Positions 1 to 9,944 are shown, numbered from the stretch's first letter. The stretch is 64,000 bases of DNA from Nemertoderma westbladi (GCA_032718475.1 JAUCBJ010004814.1:1-64000), one strand, 5' to 3'. The notes: a model not told the origin generated them from the sequence alone. A program made the numbers and translations.

Positions 1-5
1 GTATA

Positions 6-590
6 TTACAAAAATATTTGCTGCCCGATGCTGCCTTTCAACCCGATAAATTTCTTCATTTCCTCGACAGAAACATCCCGCCACTTGATAATGTGCGATT
101 TTTTGGGTTGTGGGTCTACAGGATCTGTGGGTGAGGAGTCCTGCTGTTCGAAATATAATCGCGATCTGACATTGGTCCATTCAGCCAGAGAAGAAAAAAC
201 TACATCTGGAAAGAAAACCTTCAAGTAATCCAGTTCACTAAACTCCGAAGTATCAACTCCCTTCCAGCCGGGATTGCCAATAAACCGGATTGGATTATTC
301 TCGGAAATATAGCGGTCCTCCTCCGGTGTTACGAACTTCCACCCCAGATCCACAGATGGTCCTGTCGGTTGCCGTTGCGATGATGAACCGCCAACTGATC
401 CCGGTTGAGTTGGAAGTGGATCCTCAATCTCGTCTGACTCCGCATTGTTGTCGTAACTGTCACTGGTATCGGTATCAACACTCTCAACATCTTCGCGATC
501 AATGTCGTCCTCGCTATCGCTGTCCATTGTGTTAAACCCATAGTACTTCACCGGTTTTACTGTCCGTCTTGGCCGACCACTGCTGTCCAT
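6..590 (-). pseudogene. piggyBac-like transposase, N-terminal fragment
   Basis: The reading frame has about 194 codons, beginning at the ATG whose complement ends at 590. The first 60 residues are rich in Asp, Glu and Ser, as is common at the N terminus of piggyBac-type transposases. A DDE_Tnp_1_7-like start follows (around TPEEDRYISENNPIRFIG, then EEMKKFIGL near residue 182). Directly after KKFIGL the similarity to the family ends and the frame stops at 6-8, so the catalytic Asp residues are absent. Either a deletion or frameshift lies near position 40, or the rest was lost at the window edge. It lies just inside a TTAA-flanked end at 893, which supports the piggyBac assignment. It cannot encode an active transposase. 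Confidence 0.72.
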
Positions 591-824
591 TGCTTCACAG
601 TTATTAGTACGCGTGTATAGTGTTAGCCTATGTTATATGCTATACTGTTATACCTGTATACAGTAACTATAGATTATCTTGACAGGCAAGCAAGTAAGCG
701 AAAACTGGTACCGGTACTGTGTTAGGCCTACTGCAGAATGTGTCTAAGGCACGGGGAATTGAAAAATGCACCGCCAGTAAGCACCGGGACATCGCCAGAC
801 AAGGTAGAATAACATTAATACTAT

Positions 825-896
825 GGCTCATACGTATGAGCCCCCGCGCATATGAGCATGGCTCATATGTCTGAGCCCCCGGTCTCAAGGGGTTAA
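825..896 (-). repeat. piggyBac-like terminal and subterminal palindromes
   Basis: Read on the minus strand the element begins TTAA (893-896) followed by CCCCTTGAGACCGGGGGCTC. Inside this lie an inverted pair CATATGAGC/GCTCATATG (849-857 and 861-869) and the perfect 18-bp palindrome GGCTCATACGTATGAGCC (825-842). piggyBac elements duplicate TTAA, and their termini typically begin with CCC. The 235 bases between here and the transposase start hold no other gene. These sites are probably transposase-binding sequences. Confidence 0.6.
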
Positions 897-2354
897 TTGT
901 ATATAATTACAGTAAATACCAGTATAATATTTAAACAAAAATGTAGCTCTTATATAGCATTTAAATACCGGCATGACACCAAAATATTTTGGAATCTAAT
1001 TCAATAAATTCAGAAAAAATAAATTTGTTACCCAAAATATTTCTAATTGTATATATATAGCCTATATATATATATATACAGCCTAATTTTATTTTTTAAA
1101 TTTTATATATGTATCCACTGGCACGTGGTGGCTACACCTTCAGTTTGCGACACTGTCTCTCCCCTTCAACTGAGCGATCCAAAACACCATGGCAGGCTAA
1201 ACCTAACTATCCTAACTACTGTAATAAATTGAGTTCAGTTTCGCAGTTAAACAACCAGTAATTTTTACTACTTCCACAAACACAATGGTACCAACAGAAC
1301 AACTAACCTTGTTCGCTGTGAGATTCCACGTCCGCGTCCTAGGCTTCAGTCTCGTTGCTGATTGCAAACCGAACCCGTAGGCCCACACAAACCCCAATAT
1401 CAGAAGTTCCATCTCACCATGTATCTCCAGATGGTATAAAATAATTAGGCGGTTATCCAACTACTAAAACTACTAAAACTCTAAATTTTATTATAAATAA
1501 TTTTGGCCGAAACTGAATTCTCACAAACCTAGCTATAAATTTTAAACTTACTAATTTTTCATTAATTTTACAATTTTACAATTAGTGAACACAAAATCGT
1601 GACCTCTTACTGTTACGAAGTAACAGTAAATAGTACACTACACTACCCTAACAGGCCAATGAACTGCATTTATTTCAAAATGGTCAGTGAACGTAATATA
1701 TAAGACCTCTTACTGTTGAACGATACAGCAAACAAAACCCTTTTTACTGTTGGACTATATAGATGTGACCATTTACTATGCAAACTATGTACGGCTCTGT
1801 CAATCACATGCTCCTTTCTCTGTTTATTTCTCAACAGAGAGATAATTGTTCGAATTTATAAGCAATAACCAAAACAATAATTCTGAAATGGCTACTTAAT
1901 ATGAGTGCGGGTGGTTTGCACTCGGCATTCACTTACCACAGAGAAATACAGGGCAAAACAAATGTCGAATGTGAGAATATTTTAATATTGTAACCAAATA
2001 GGATATTATTTTGCCCTAATGTCGAAACTTGGTCTTGCGCTGGTTTAAGCCAGCTGCCAGTTTAAGCCAGTTTTAACTGCGCCTCCCTAGCTACCACTGT
2101 CAGCCTGCTAACCCGCTATTTTCAAATAACCACCTAGCGTTGAATATTCTAAGGTATTTCTAAACGTAATTTACCCAACGATTCTCCACTATGCAGCGTA
2201 CAAGTTCTTAAATTTTTTATTCTAAATGGTAATAAATTATTACAGTGTCTCAAAAAATACAGAGTTGCGTACTAATAACTAAGTATTCCAGAATACGTAT
2301 TACTAACTTATTACGTTACTGAGTTATACTAGCAACAGCCTAAATACCATATTA
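897..2354. other. AT-rich intergenic stretch, no gene seen
   Basis: No convincing coding frame is present. It contains a TA-rich microsatellite at about 1049-1080 and a small inverted repeat TACTGTTACGAAGTAACAGTA near 1608-1629. A related CTCTTACTGTT motif recurs near 1707. I see no recognisable transposon end and no RNA gene. Confidence 0.5.
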
Positions 2355-3826
2355 TGGTAAAATAGATTAAAAGATTTACCAGGTAAAATGATAGAATCTG
2401 TTATTTTTCCATTAGTTAAGGATAAAACCGGGGATATTACTTCAAAGGATAATTACCGTGGGGTTGCTGTTTCATCCGTGTTAGGAAAGATTCTAGAACT
2501 TATTATGTTAAATAGATGTATTGATAAGCTAGGTACGACACACAATCAGTTCGGTTTCAAACCCGGACTGGGAACTGAGACTTGTATTTTTGCCCTGAAA
2601 GAAGTGATAAACTATTACCTGTCACAAAATAACCCTGTGTTTGTTTGTATGCTAGATGCTAGCAAAGCATTTGATAGAGTAAACCACTTCAATTTGTTTA
2701 GGAAACTAATAGACAGAGGGATACCATTGTATATAGTTAGAGTACTAATATTTTGGTACCGGGAACAGGTCATGTATGTAAAATGGAACGGGGTTACATC
2801 TACCGGATTCACAGTCACTAACGGTACAAAGCAAGGTGGAGTTCTATCTCCAATTCTCTTTAATGTATACATGGACGGGTTAAGTAGGGCACTAACGGAC
2901 TCGGGGGTGGGTTGTCTAGTAGAGGGTACAAGGGTTAATAACTAAGGGGATGCCGATGATTTGTGTTTATTATCAAATTCAATTTTTGGGTTGCAACGTT
3001 TAATAAGATTAGCAGAACTTTTTGCCACTGATAATTCTATAATGTTTAACAAGAAAAAAACTAAGTGTTTGTATTTTATTCCGAGGTGCTCAAGCCATTG
3101 TATATTTTCCGATGTTTTTCTTGATGGTACCAAGATAGATATAGTTGATAAGTTTAATTACCTGGGTCATGTAATTCATTGCACTACCGATGATGACTTG
3201 GATATAAAGAGACAGACACAGTGTTTATATGCCAGGGGTAATTTATTAGCCAGTAAATTTGGTGCATGTAGTAACTCAGTTAAAGTAACTCTATTTAAAG
3301 CATTCTGTACAGCAATATATTGTAATGCATTATGGGCTAAGCATAACTATTCAGAGGCCATACATGAAAAACTTAGGGTAGCTTATAATAACTGTTTTAG
3401 ATTATTATTTCACATTCCGAGAGTTACCAATGGCGAGCCAACGAGCATTAGAAATGCTCTTGGCAGTTATAACGTTAAGATGTTTGTTCATATCCGGCAT
3501 ACATCTATCGTTAGTTTATTTAATAGGATAGAGAACTCAGAAAATGCGATTCTTAGAGCGACTAGTAATTTGGGTAACTCCCGGATACGTGAGATGCGTA
3601 TCACCGCTAGGTGGGCGTAATAATATTGGTTGAATATTACGGTGTGTTCAATTTATAGTAAAGTACAATTACATTTAGGCCATCTTTTGTACATAGCTAC
3701 ATACATTTCTTTGTGCTATATACCTGTGTTTACCGTGTTTGTGTATAATTATAGTACAGTACGTTTTTATGGGCCATCGGGCCTGAAATAAATTAAATAA
3801 TAAATAATAAATAATTATATTGACCT
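2355..3826 (+). mobile_element. 5'-truncated CR1/jockey-like LINE
   Basis: The element begins abruptly inside the reverse transcriptase; the frame is already open before the first ATG at 2388. It ends after the RT C-terminal region in a short 3' UTR with a simple tail of TAAATAA-type repeats at about 3787-3826. A 5' truncation with an A-rich 3' tail is typical of target-primed LINE copies. No clear target-site duplication was found. Confidence 0.7.
2388..3620 (+). pseudogene. CR1/jockey-like reverse transcriptase, one in-frame stop
   Basis: This is the reverse transcriptase of a non-LTR retrotransposon. Motif A reads CMLDASKAFDRVNH (catalytic Asp at residue 90), and the thumb-side motif reads GTKQGGVLSPILFNVYMDG. 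The catalytic motif reads DADDLCLLS instead of the usual YADD. The frame is interrupted by a single TAA at 2943-2945, only a few codons before that motif, and both halves are in the same frame. A few residues also seem missing around the stop. The C-terminal half (2961-3620) has the usual NKKKTKCLYF and FNYLGHVI segments of this class. The palm is CR1/Rex1-like, but the clade was not tested by alignment. It is inactive as written. Confidence 0.75.
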
Positions 3827-4294
3827 AACAGCAAATTAATAAGCATAAGCTTATAAATAGAAAACAATCAATGAGGAGTAGCGCCTATCTAAACATTACA
3901 ATCAAGCATCAGGCACTCTTTAACAACACAACATAAAATAGCAACTCACTAGTATATGGCGCTAATAGCACTAATGATGGTGCTAGTAATAGCGCTAGTA
4001 ATAGCGCTAGTATAAGAGGTCAAGACCACCCAAGTTACATGCGGTCTTCCTGGCTAAACCCACTAGGGTATCGTAGTACTGCAAGGCCGAGACGAAATCT
4101 GGATTGTCAGCCCCCAAATGCTGTAATGACAACCAGTCCCCGGTCCCCTAACTGATTAGCCCGACCACAACTACTGACCCCCACCAGCATTGCCCCACAT
4201 TGGATCCTCCACTCCTCCTTCCATCGCTTCCACAGTGCGCCCGCTACGCCTACCGGTACCCTTAACCCATCATGCTAAAGCGAACAATTACCAT
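3827..4294. other. Unassigned spacer with a short GCTAGTAATAGC repeat
   Basis: No gene is recognised. A short imperfect tandem repeat of GCTAGTAATAGC-type units lies at about 3958-4014. The rest, up to the LTR boundary at 4295, shows no coding signal. Confidence 0.45.
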
Positions 4295-4834
4295 TGTGAC
4301 GGGATCCAGGAAGGATCCCGGTTTATCCGGTTTGTCAGTTCACGCGTCCCCGCCGTGTGTGAAAGATAAAAGAGTTTGCGTTGTTCGTTGTATGTAATAT
4401 TGGGATATATAATACAGATATAGATAATGGTGGATAAAAGTTATTATTGTATATGGAAGGCGGGAGACGGTAATTGAAGTCCCGGTACTTCCCTAGCTAA
4501 ACTATTTCTACTGTAACACCAATAATACTGAGATAACTGAATGAGATGATTACTGCCAACTGGTTATATTGCACGGGTTGGCCTTGTTGCTCTACCTAGC
4601 CGATGCCTTTCCCCCCTCTGATTGGTTGATACCATTGTTGGCGCCCATTGGAGTGTTCCCGTTCACTCCACCTATTCTCTCTTGGTTAGGGGTTTGGCCC
4701 CTGACCCTCATTGTGTTTCTCCTTCCCATTTTGTTGGGGTGACACGAGTTATTGGTTGCCCAATCTCGTGGCCCCCAATATTGCTTATCGGCTTACTTTG
4801 TGGGTTTGGGTTAGCGGGATTGAATAAGCTAACA
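4295..4834 (-). repeat. 3' LTR of element A
   Basis: This is one of two 540-bp direct repeats. In element orientation it begins TGTTAGC and ends GTCACA, giving TG...CA ends. It differs from the 17398-17937 copy at about seven substitutions and no indels that I found, so the insertion is fairly young. Spurious short reading frames in the LTR are not genes. Confidence 0.93.
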
Positions 4835-4843
4835 CTCCCCCCC
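4835..4843 (-). promoter_or_regulatory. Polypurine tract of element A
   Basis: Directly upstream of the 3' LTR in element orientation lies GGGGGGGAG, read from CTCCCCCCC on the plus strand. The same arrangement is found at 46671 beside the left LTR of element D. This is the expected site for priming second-strand synthesis. Confidence 0.65.
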
Positions 4844-5547
4844 ATGCTATCTTCCCAGTGAGAAAATAGCATCCATCTAAAGTGCGCTACAATCCCGCTG
4901 GATCCCGATCTAGTATTGGGTGTGGGGTGGAATTCTTTTCCCTCGGATCCGGCTTTCCAGGCCGCTCCCTATGGGTATGATAATGCTACCCTGTACGCCT
5001 GGCGTCCCATGTCGGGCCGATCGCACTCACCTCTCACACGACCTTTGTTTCCCCAACACTTTCGCCCTGACTCTACTCTTCTCCCATACAGACTCTCCTC
5101 TTTCCCGCTCTAACTCTCGGACCTCCCTGTCCCTCACTCAGCCTCTTATTCCTCCCCCCACACTAGAATTGCATCCGCACTCTCTCCACACTCCGCACTA
5201 TTACTCCGTCCCCCTTTGACTACCTTATCCCTTCTGACGAGTCTCACCCCCCCTCCTGTGCAGTCGCACTCAAGAAGTGTGAAATCGTCTGGTGTCTCGT
5301 CCATAGTGCCATAGTCAGTTATCCACCCAGTCCCAGTAGCTAATTGAGAAAGGTTGTATGACTATAGTACTTACTTCGAATGTATATTTATGACTAAACT
5401 ACTGATTACTACGTACGTACATACAAATTGCACTTATTTTATTACTTGCATCATTTTAATTTGTACTTAATAGTTCGTACGTCCCACGTGGCGCCTTCCA
5501 GGCATACCACGTCCAAGTCTCAGTTTCTCTCTCTCGGTCCTGGGAAC
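4844..5547 (-). other. 3' noncoding region of element A with a conserved block
   Basis: This segment lies between the end of the last accessory ORF and the 3' LTR. It has no credible coding frame; the Ser/Leu/Pro-rich plus-strand frames are compositional. Stretches are shared with the same region of copies B and D, including GTGTGGGGTGGA near 4920. A block at 5326-5372 is matched at 45588-45637 and 47204-47255. Conservation among otherwise diverged copies suggests a cis-acting RNA or DNA role, which is unproven. Confidence 0.6.
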
Positions 5548-5946
5548 CTATTTGTCCCTCTTGAGATAGTTCCCTCTGGCGTCCTCCTCTCTGGGTCGTT
5601 TCTTGGTCGCTACTGCTCCTCTGGGATCCTCTTTCTGCCTTCGGACTTTCGCCGCCACCTCCCTACTGATTCCGGTTGTTGGCTCCTTGGGCGCTGGTGT
5701 TATTAGTGCCCAATATCGCTTCGCCGGTGGCCCCTCCGAGTGGCCCTGTTGTCTCCCCCTGGTGGCGTCCCATAAGATCATCTTCATTGCTCGCGGCACG
5801 TGCTCCGCCAAGAAATCCCTAAACTCCCCTCGGTTCTGTGGCGTCCACCTGTCCAAATACCTTTGCGTATTCATTACCCCGGCATACGACGCCGCCGTTG
5901 CTACCTCTTGATAGGTAAACGGTAACCTCCTCTTTATGATCTCCAA
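5548..5946 (-). pseudogene. Accessory zinc-knuckle protein, C-terminal part
   Basis: This frame of about 132 codons has no recognised fold. It has a helical N-terminal half (YQEVATAAS, RYLDRWTP) and ends in a Lys/Arg-rich tail (KKRPREED, LKRDK) that could bind nucleic acid or serve as a nuclear signal. It lies in the same frame as the knuckle segment 5995-6273. In element D the matching junction is broken by a different stop, so the two parts were probably one protein. Homologues lie at 47403-47732 in D and 45801-45992 in B. Three related copies argue for a once-functional product. Confidence 0.6.
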
Positions 5947-5994
5947 GTGAGCCTCCTGGTTTTTTAGGAAGAAACCCCACTTAAACTCCTGGGC

Positions 5995-6273
5995 CTACAT
6001 GCATTGCCGCGTCGTGGCCCCGACGTCGGCCCATTCTTCGAAGATCTTGAACTTCTCCTCATCGTCCATCCAGTCGCACTGGCGTCCGTAGTGTCCCCGA
6101 AAGTTGCACTTCGGACATCGGTTATGCAACCGTGGACACGCTCCCATCCTGTGGCTCGTCTCGTGGCAGTAGAGACAGCTGGTCCCTTTCTGAAACCGGT
6201 ACAAACAGCTCCTTTCCTGGTGGGTCTGTCTCCCACAGTAGTCGCAACCGAGTACCAATATCTCCCACCCCAC
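5995..6273 (-). pseudogene. Accessory zinc-knuckle protein, triple CCHC part
   Basis: Three consecutive CX2CX4HX4C zinc knuckles are visible: CDYCGRQTHQERSC, CLYCHETSHRMGAC and CPKCNFRGHYGRQC. Such knuckles bind single-stranded RNA or DNA, as in retroviral nucleocapsids. Gag-pol of this element already has its own knuckles near 12.8 kb, so this is a second knuckle protein placed downstream of integrase. An acidic, aromatic helix follows (MDDEEKFKIFEEWADVG). The frame is the same as the segments before and after it. An in-frame TGA at 6304-6306 and a TAG at 5995-5997 break this copy. Product role is unknown; RNA binding is the likely activity. Confidence 0.72.
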
Positions 6274-6303
6274 GTCGCCTTTTGTCCCGAGCGATCTCCG
6301 CGG

Positions 6304-6687
6304 TCAATGGAGTCGCTGATAGGCGAACTTCTGGACATTAGCGTCCCTATCTACGTCGATCTCCTCGCCCCTCCCGGGCATCCTCTCCCCGAACACTACC
6401 CGTGGTGCCGTCCCCGGTTGCTCGCCCAACCTGATAGTGCTCCCCGCGAAATCCATCGCCAGCTCCTTGTGCACCCAGGCCCGCTTGCCGGGTTCGCTCC
6501 AGAAGGCCCTCGCCCCACTGGCCGTCACCACCCTCCCGCCAACCCAGTCCGTGTCCGAGTGGCCTATCCTCTCGATGGGCGGCATCTCTCCGAACTCGTC
6601 GTCGTCCTCGTCCTCCTCTCGCAGTGGTTCCAATCCCGGTATCCTGGTGGACCCACTATGTCCCTTCCCGCCTTGGTTCTTGCCCAT
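6304..6687 (-). pseudogene. Accessory zinc-knuckle protein, N-terminal part
   Basis: I chose the ATG at 6687 (MGKNQGGKGHSG) because the same ATG context is kept in element D near 48520. The segment contains a run of acidic residues (EEDEDDDEF), then a conserved block (DFAGSTIRLGEQPG, PRVVFGE) that matches D closely. It ends FAYQRLH and then TGA. In D the same position reads through into the first CCHC motif, so the stop here is a private mutation of copy A. The upstream exonuclease-like frame ends at 6711, about 20 bases before this ATG. Translation of a downstream ORF like this would normally need a spliced or subgenomic RNA. Confidence 0.6.
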
Positions 6688-6710
6688 AACTCTCCATTCC
6701 TCAAGCTCCC

Positions 6711-7547
6711 CTAGCTTCCTTTGCCGTTGGTCGGTTGATACACCTCTTGTTTCCCTGGCCTCGCTCCCCACTTCAGCGAGTTCGCTAACTCTGCTCCATA
6801 CTCTTCTCTAAACATTCCCCAGTCTGTCGGTTTGTGACACACGAGCCCCAATAGCTGGCCCATCGCCACCGCTCCGCACTGGCCTGTGTTCTCCACCACT
6901 CCCAACCCGTCCGGCACTGTCATAGCCATGAAGACCATCTGCGTGTGCAGAAGGTTGGGGGTGTCCGGACCGATGATTCTCTCCGCATCGTCGCGAATCG
7001 TCGTCGAGTTCTCTCGTACCAGGACTTGCACCGCTTTCGGCAATCGGTTTAATTTCGGCCCATCCTTATTCCCATACGTTCCTAGGTCGAATAGGAATAT
7101 GTCCCCATTTGGCGCGGCCAAATGTAGGAGTATGGTTCTGGCCGACCCCGCTGATCCTCGTCTCGAACCCGCCTCGTCTTCCACGGTTCCCTCGTCGTCT
7201 AGGATCATATATCCTCCCCTACTGACGGACTCTACGAACCTCTTCCAATCTTTCTTCGGCGAATCCCTCGCGTACTTCGGAATCCCAAACTTCTCCTCGC
7301 CTCCCTTTACCACATAGTGGAAATGCTGGAAGATCGCGTTGTCCAGCGACGGCGTCCCGTAGGTCCCGACCAGCCGCTGTTCGTGCACTTCTCTGAAGTG
7401 GTCTTGTAGCGCTCGTGCTGCGTGACCCCTCTCCAGCCGTTCGTAGTACCCTCTCGTCTTCTGTTCCGGATGCCTCTTGGTGAAGTCCACCAGTATCTCC
7501 TTTCCTCCTGACTCCGCCTTTCTCTTCCTGATCAGTTTGCTCGCCAT
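6711..7547 (-). CDS. Exonuclease-like accessory protein (EXD/RNase D-type fold)
   Basis: The frame is open for 278 codons from an ATG at 7547. A basic N terminus (LIRKRK) could be a nuclear signal. Residues 113-265 follow the layout of DEDD 3'-5' exonucleases. A motif I-like ILDDEG at 115-120 gives the D-x-E pair, and strands ILLHLAA and DIFLFDLG follow. A motif II-like TIRDD lies at 183-187, LLHTQMV stands where the family often has a V-F-D-T-Q segment, and a WGARP segment resembles the W-x-x-R-P of RNase D/EXD proteins. The final Y-x-x-x-D motif is absent, so catalysis is doubtful; an RNA-binding pseudoenzyme like EXD1 is possible. The call comes from motif reading, not a search. Such a domain downstream of pol is not usual for BEL/Pao. 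It is the only long accessory frame here that is intact. Confidence 0.5.
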   Translation of the reverse strand: MASKLIRKRKAESGGKEILVDFTKRHPEQKTRGYYERLERGHAARALQDHFREVHEQRLVGTYGTPSLDNAIFQHFHYVVKGGEEKFGIPKYARDSPKKDWKRFVESVSRGGYMILDDEGTVEDEAGSRRGSAGSARTILLHLAAPNGDIFLFDLGTYGNKDGPKLNRLPKAVQVLVRENSTTIRDDAERIIGPDTPNLLHTQMVFMAMTVPDGLGVVENTGQCGAVAMGQLLGLVCHKPTDWGMFREEYGAELANSLKWGARPGKQEVYQPTNGKGS

Positions 7548-8729
7548 CCCGAACTCTCCCGATCACTCATCTATAAGGTGGTGCCTTACCAAGGCGCAAT
7601 ATAAGCGAGTGATGCAGTTAGGATGGTCTGTGTAGTTCGAGAATGGCCTATTTCTATTCCAAATGCGCCTTTTAGCCTAAATTCTCGTTACTTAATTCTG
7701 TAGCTAATAAATGTACCCTAATTTACAATTTTGTCCATTGCTTTAATTATGTTCCAGAATTTTCCTATTGCTGTTACCATAATTTGTAATTTTCTAGCCC
7801 TATTTATTCTATTTATTTTTAATTTATTTTTAACCCTACTGTCCTACTATTTGCTACTGCCCATCCTATGGATTGTTCTATCTCCTAATCCACATTCTGG
7901 CCTACTCTGTGGGCCTGTGCAGTACAACAGTATGCGTCGTGTGGCCACACGATTTATCCAGCTGTACTCACATGCCCCCCTCTCGCTACTAACTGCTAAC
8001 TAATATCTATACTATATACCCTTCTACCTCTATCTCTATCTCTTACTAACTAGTACTACGTACTTTCTTACTAACTCTTACTCTCTCTAACTAACTAACG
8101 GTACTATGTACCCTCTAACTCTTACTCTCTCTAACTAACTAATGGTACTACGTACCACTCTTCTAACTCTACTAACTGACGGTACTACGTACCCTCTAAC
8201 TCTTCTAACTATACTAACTGACGGTACTACGTACCCTCTAACTCTTCTAACTCTACTAACTGATGGCACTACGTACCCTCTAACTCTCTAACTAACGGTA
8301 CTACGTACCATCTTACTACTCTCTACTAACTGACGGTACTACATACCCTCTTACTACTCTCTACTAACTGACGGTACTACGTACCCTCTAACTCTCTAAC
8401 TAGCGGTACTACGTACCCTCTAACTCTCTAACTAACGGTACTACGTACCTCCTAACTAACTAACTGACGGTACTACGTACCTCCTGACTAACTAACTAAC
8501 TCTAGGTACTATGTACCTCCTAACTAACTAACTAACTAACTCCACTCTTGCTAACTAATGGTACTACATACCCTCTTACTGACTAACTTCTGCCTACTAA
8601 CTGCGTACCTACTATGTACTATTATTTTTATTTTTATTTTCTATTTTGTGTGTGGGAAGGGCGTCTCGCCCTCAATCCCACCCCCCTCAGTCCAAAACTT
8701 GGACGACTAAACTCCTCTCTAACTCCAAA
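7548..8729. other. Noncoding spacer between integrase and accessory genes
   Basis: This stretch separates pol from the accessory block of element A. It has no credible coding frame and is dominated by AT-rich sequence and the CTAACT/GGTACTACGTACC array listed separately. On the minus strand just upstream of the exonuclease-like ATG lie GGTAAGG and TTATAG, which resemble splice signals but are too short to call. Confidence 0.5.
8036..8608. repeat. Irregular minisatellite with GGTACTACGTACC hairpins
   Basis: The array is built of CTAACT runs alternating with GGTACTACGTACC or close variants. By eye I count about thirteen copies of the latter, spaced 31-55 bases apart. Each copy has 5-base arms GGTAC/GTACC around a 3-base loop. 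The array sits between integrase and the accessory ORFs and may vary in length between copies of the element; element D lacks it. Confidence 0.8.
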
Positions 8730-9449
8730 CTAAGGTGCCCCTTCTAACAGACAGCATTTCCCTACAGCTCTCCTGTAGGTTTTTCTGTCCTTCGCAACTA
8801 TCTTGCCACCTATCCGCACTTCTACCGATCGGACCCTTCCGTCCTCATCGGAGTAAGTGCCTACAACTCTCGCCAACCGCCACTGGTTGTTGATGATAGT
8901 ATCATCCGTAACGATTACGAGATCTCCCTCTCTTAACTCCCTATTCGGCTTCCTCCACTTGCTTCTTTTATGTAGCGTGGGTAGGTATTCCTCGACCCAC
9001 CTCCTCCAGTACTCTGCGCTAATTGCTTTAGCGACTTTCCAACTTTGGCGGGAGTGTATGTCGTCTGGATCTACACCCCGCATGTCGATGGTCGCTGGCC
9101 TTTCCATTAGAAAATGGCTTTGCGTTAGCACATCTAATGACTCAGGGTCATCATTCTCCGGGTATAGCCATCTGCTATTAATGACACCCTCACACTTCGC
9201 AAGTACTGTTCTCAAGACGTCCTCTGTGACCATATGGGTGTTCATTAATTTCGTCATGAGACGCTTCGAACTGCCCACCAGTCTCTCGACGCATCCTAGT
9301 GTATGTGGTGCATACGGCGTCCTTCTCTCCCACTTTACTTGTCGTCGTCTCATGGCTGCCCTGACTTCCTCCCCTTCCAAGATGTCCAAGGCCTCTGCCA
9401 TCTCGTTCTCTGCCCCCACAAAATTGGTGCCGTTGTCGCTGTATATCAC
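8730..9449 (-). pseudogene. BEL/Pao integrase catalytic core and C-terminal domain
   Basis: This is the second half of integrase, which inserts the DNA copy into the genome. YSDNGTNFVGA carries the second catalytic Asp (residue 5 of this frame) and LGCVERLVGS the catalytic Glu (residue 55), as expected for an rve core. Residues 160-235 (GDLVIVTDD, WRLARVVGTY, DRKTYRRAV) match the DUF5641-like domain typical of BEL/Pao C termini. The frame differs from that of the zinc-binding half at 9493-9942, so an indel near 9460-9500 splits the gene. It ends normally at 8730. Confidence 0.85.
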
Positions 9450-9492
9450 TGCGATCGTCCCACCTTTATGGTCTCTAAACCTTTCTAAAGCA

Positions 9493-9942
9493 TTAATGAA
9501 TGCTGATGCGGTTGAGTTCTTGGGAGAGTTCTATCCCTACCGCCCGTGTGTTGTTACATACGAAAATAATACCGTAGCATTTCTCCATATGCCGCATCAC
9601 CTTGATCTTTATCGGCCCGAACATGTCCACACCGCAATGCATAAATGGCTGGTTGTGCTGTCTTACCCTATTCGCCGGTAGTGGCGCCATCTCCTGTATG
9701 GCTCGATCCTTCTTTGCTCGTCGGCAGGTCTGGCACTGCCCCACTACCGCTTTTACCTTCTTCCTCAACTGCTTGACCCAATAGGTCCTCCTTATCACCG
9801 TGAGGGTTCGGTTGGTGCCCCCATGCAATATCGACTTGTGGGAGTCCCAGATAATCTGGTGGACTATTGGCGATCCTGTAGGGATGATGATGGGCTTCGG
9901 TGGTACGATGATACTATTGTTGTAACCCACCCTAGAGTTCAT
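9493..9942 (-). pseudogene. BEL/Pao integrase zinc-binding N-terminal half
   Basis: The H2C2 zinc-binding module is visible: DSHKSILHGG supplies the His pair (residues 35 and 40) and CQTC the Cys pair (70 and 73), with IRRTYWV between. GVDMFGP holds the first catalytic Asp of the integrase core (residue 106). The frame closes at 9493 soon after, while the rest of the core continues in another frame. Upstream it is also out of frame with the RNase H/connection segment ending at 9945. Two indels therefore flank this piece. Confidence 0.85.
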
Positions 9943-9944
9943 TA

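Noticed and set aside
4620-5220. Plus-strand frames in and next to the LTR
   Set aside because: They lie within LTR or 3' noncoding sequence, have no domains and are not kept between copies.
6304-6306. In-frame TGA as a selenocysteine or readthrough codon
   Set aside because: Element D has a sense codon in the matching place, so it is a private nonsense change.
6004-6811. Pro/Ser/Leu-rich plus-strand frames over the accessory genes
   Set aside because: The minus strand has the CCHC motifs and homologues in D; the plus frames follow from base composition.
5548-7547. Accessory block as an envelope gene
   Set aside because: No signal peptide, no membrane segment and no furin-like site; zinc knuckles and an exonuclease-like fold point elsewhere.
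7544-7600. Splice acceptor just upstream of the exonuclease-like ATG
   Set aside because: GGTAAGG and TTATAG are too short and common to call without transcripts.
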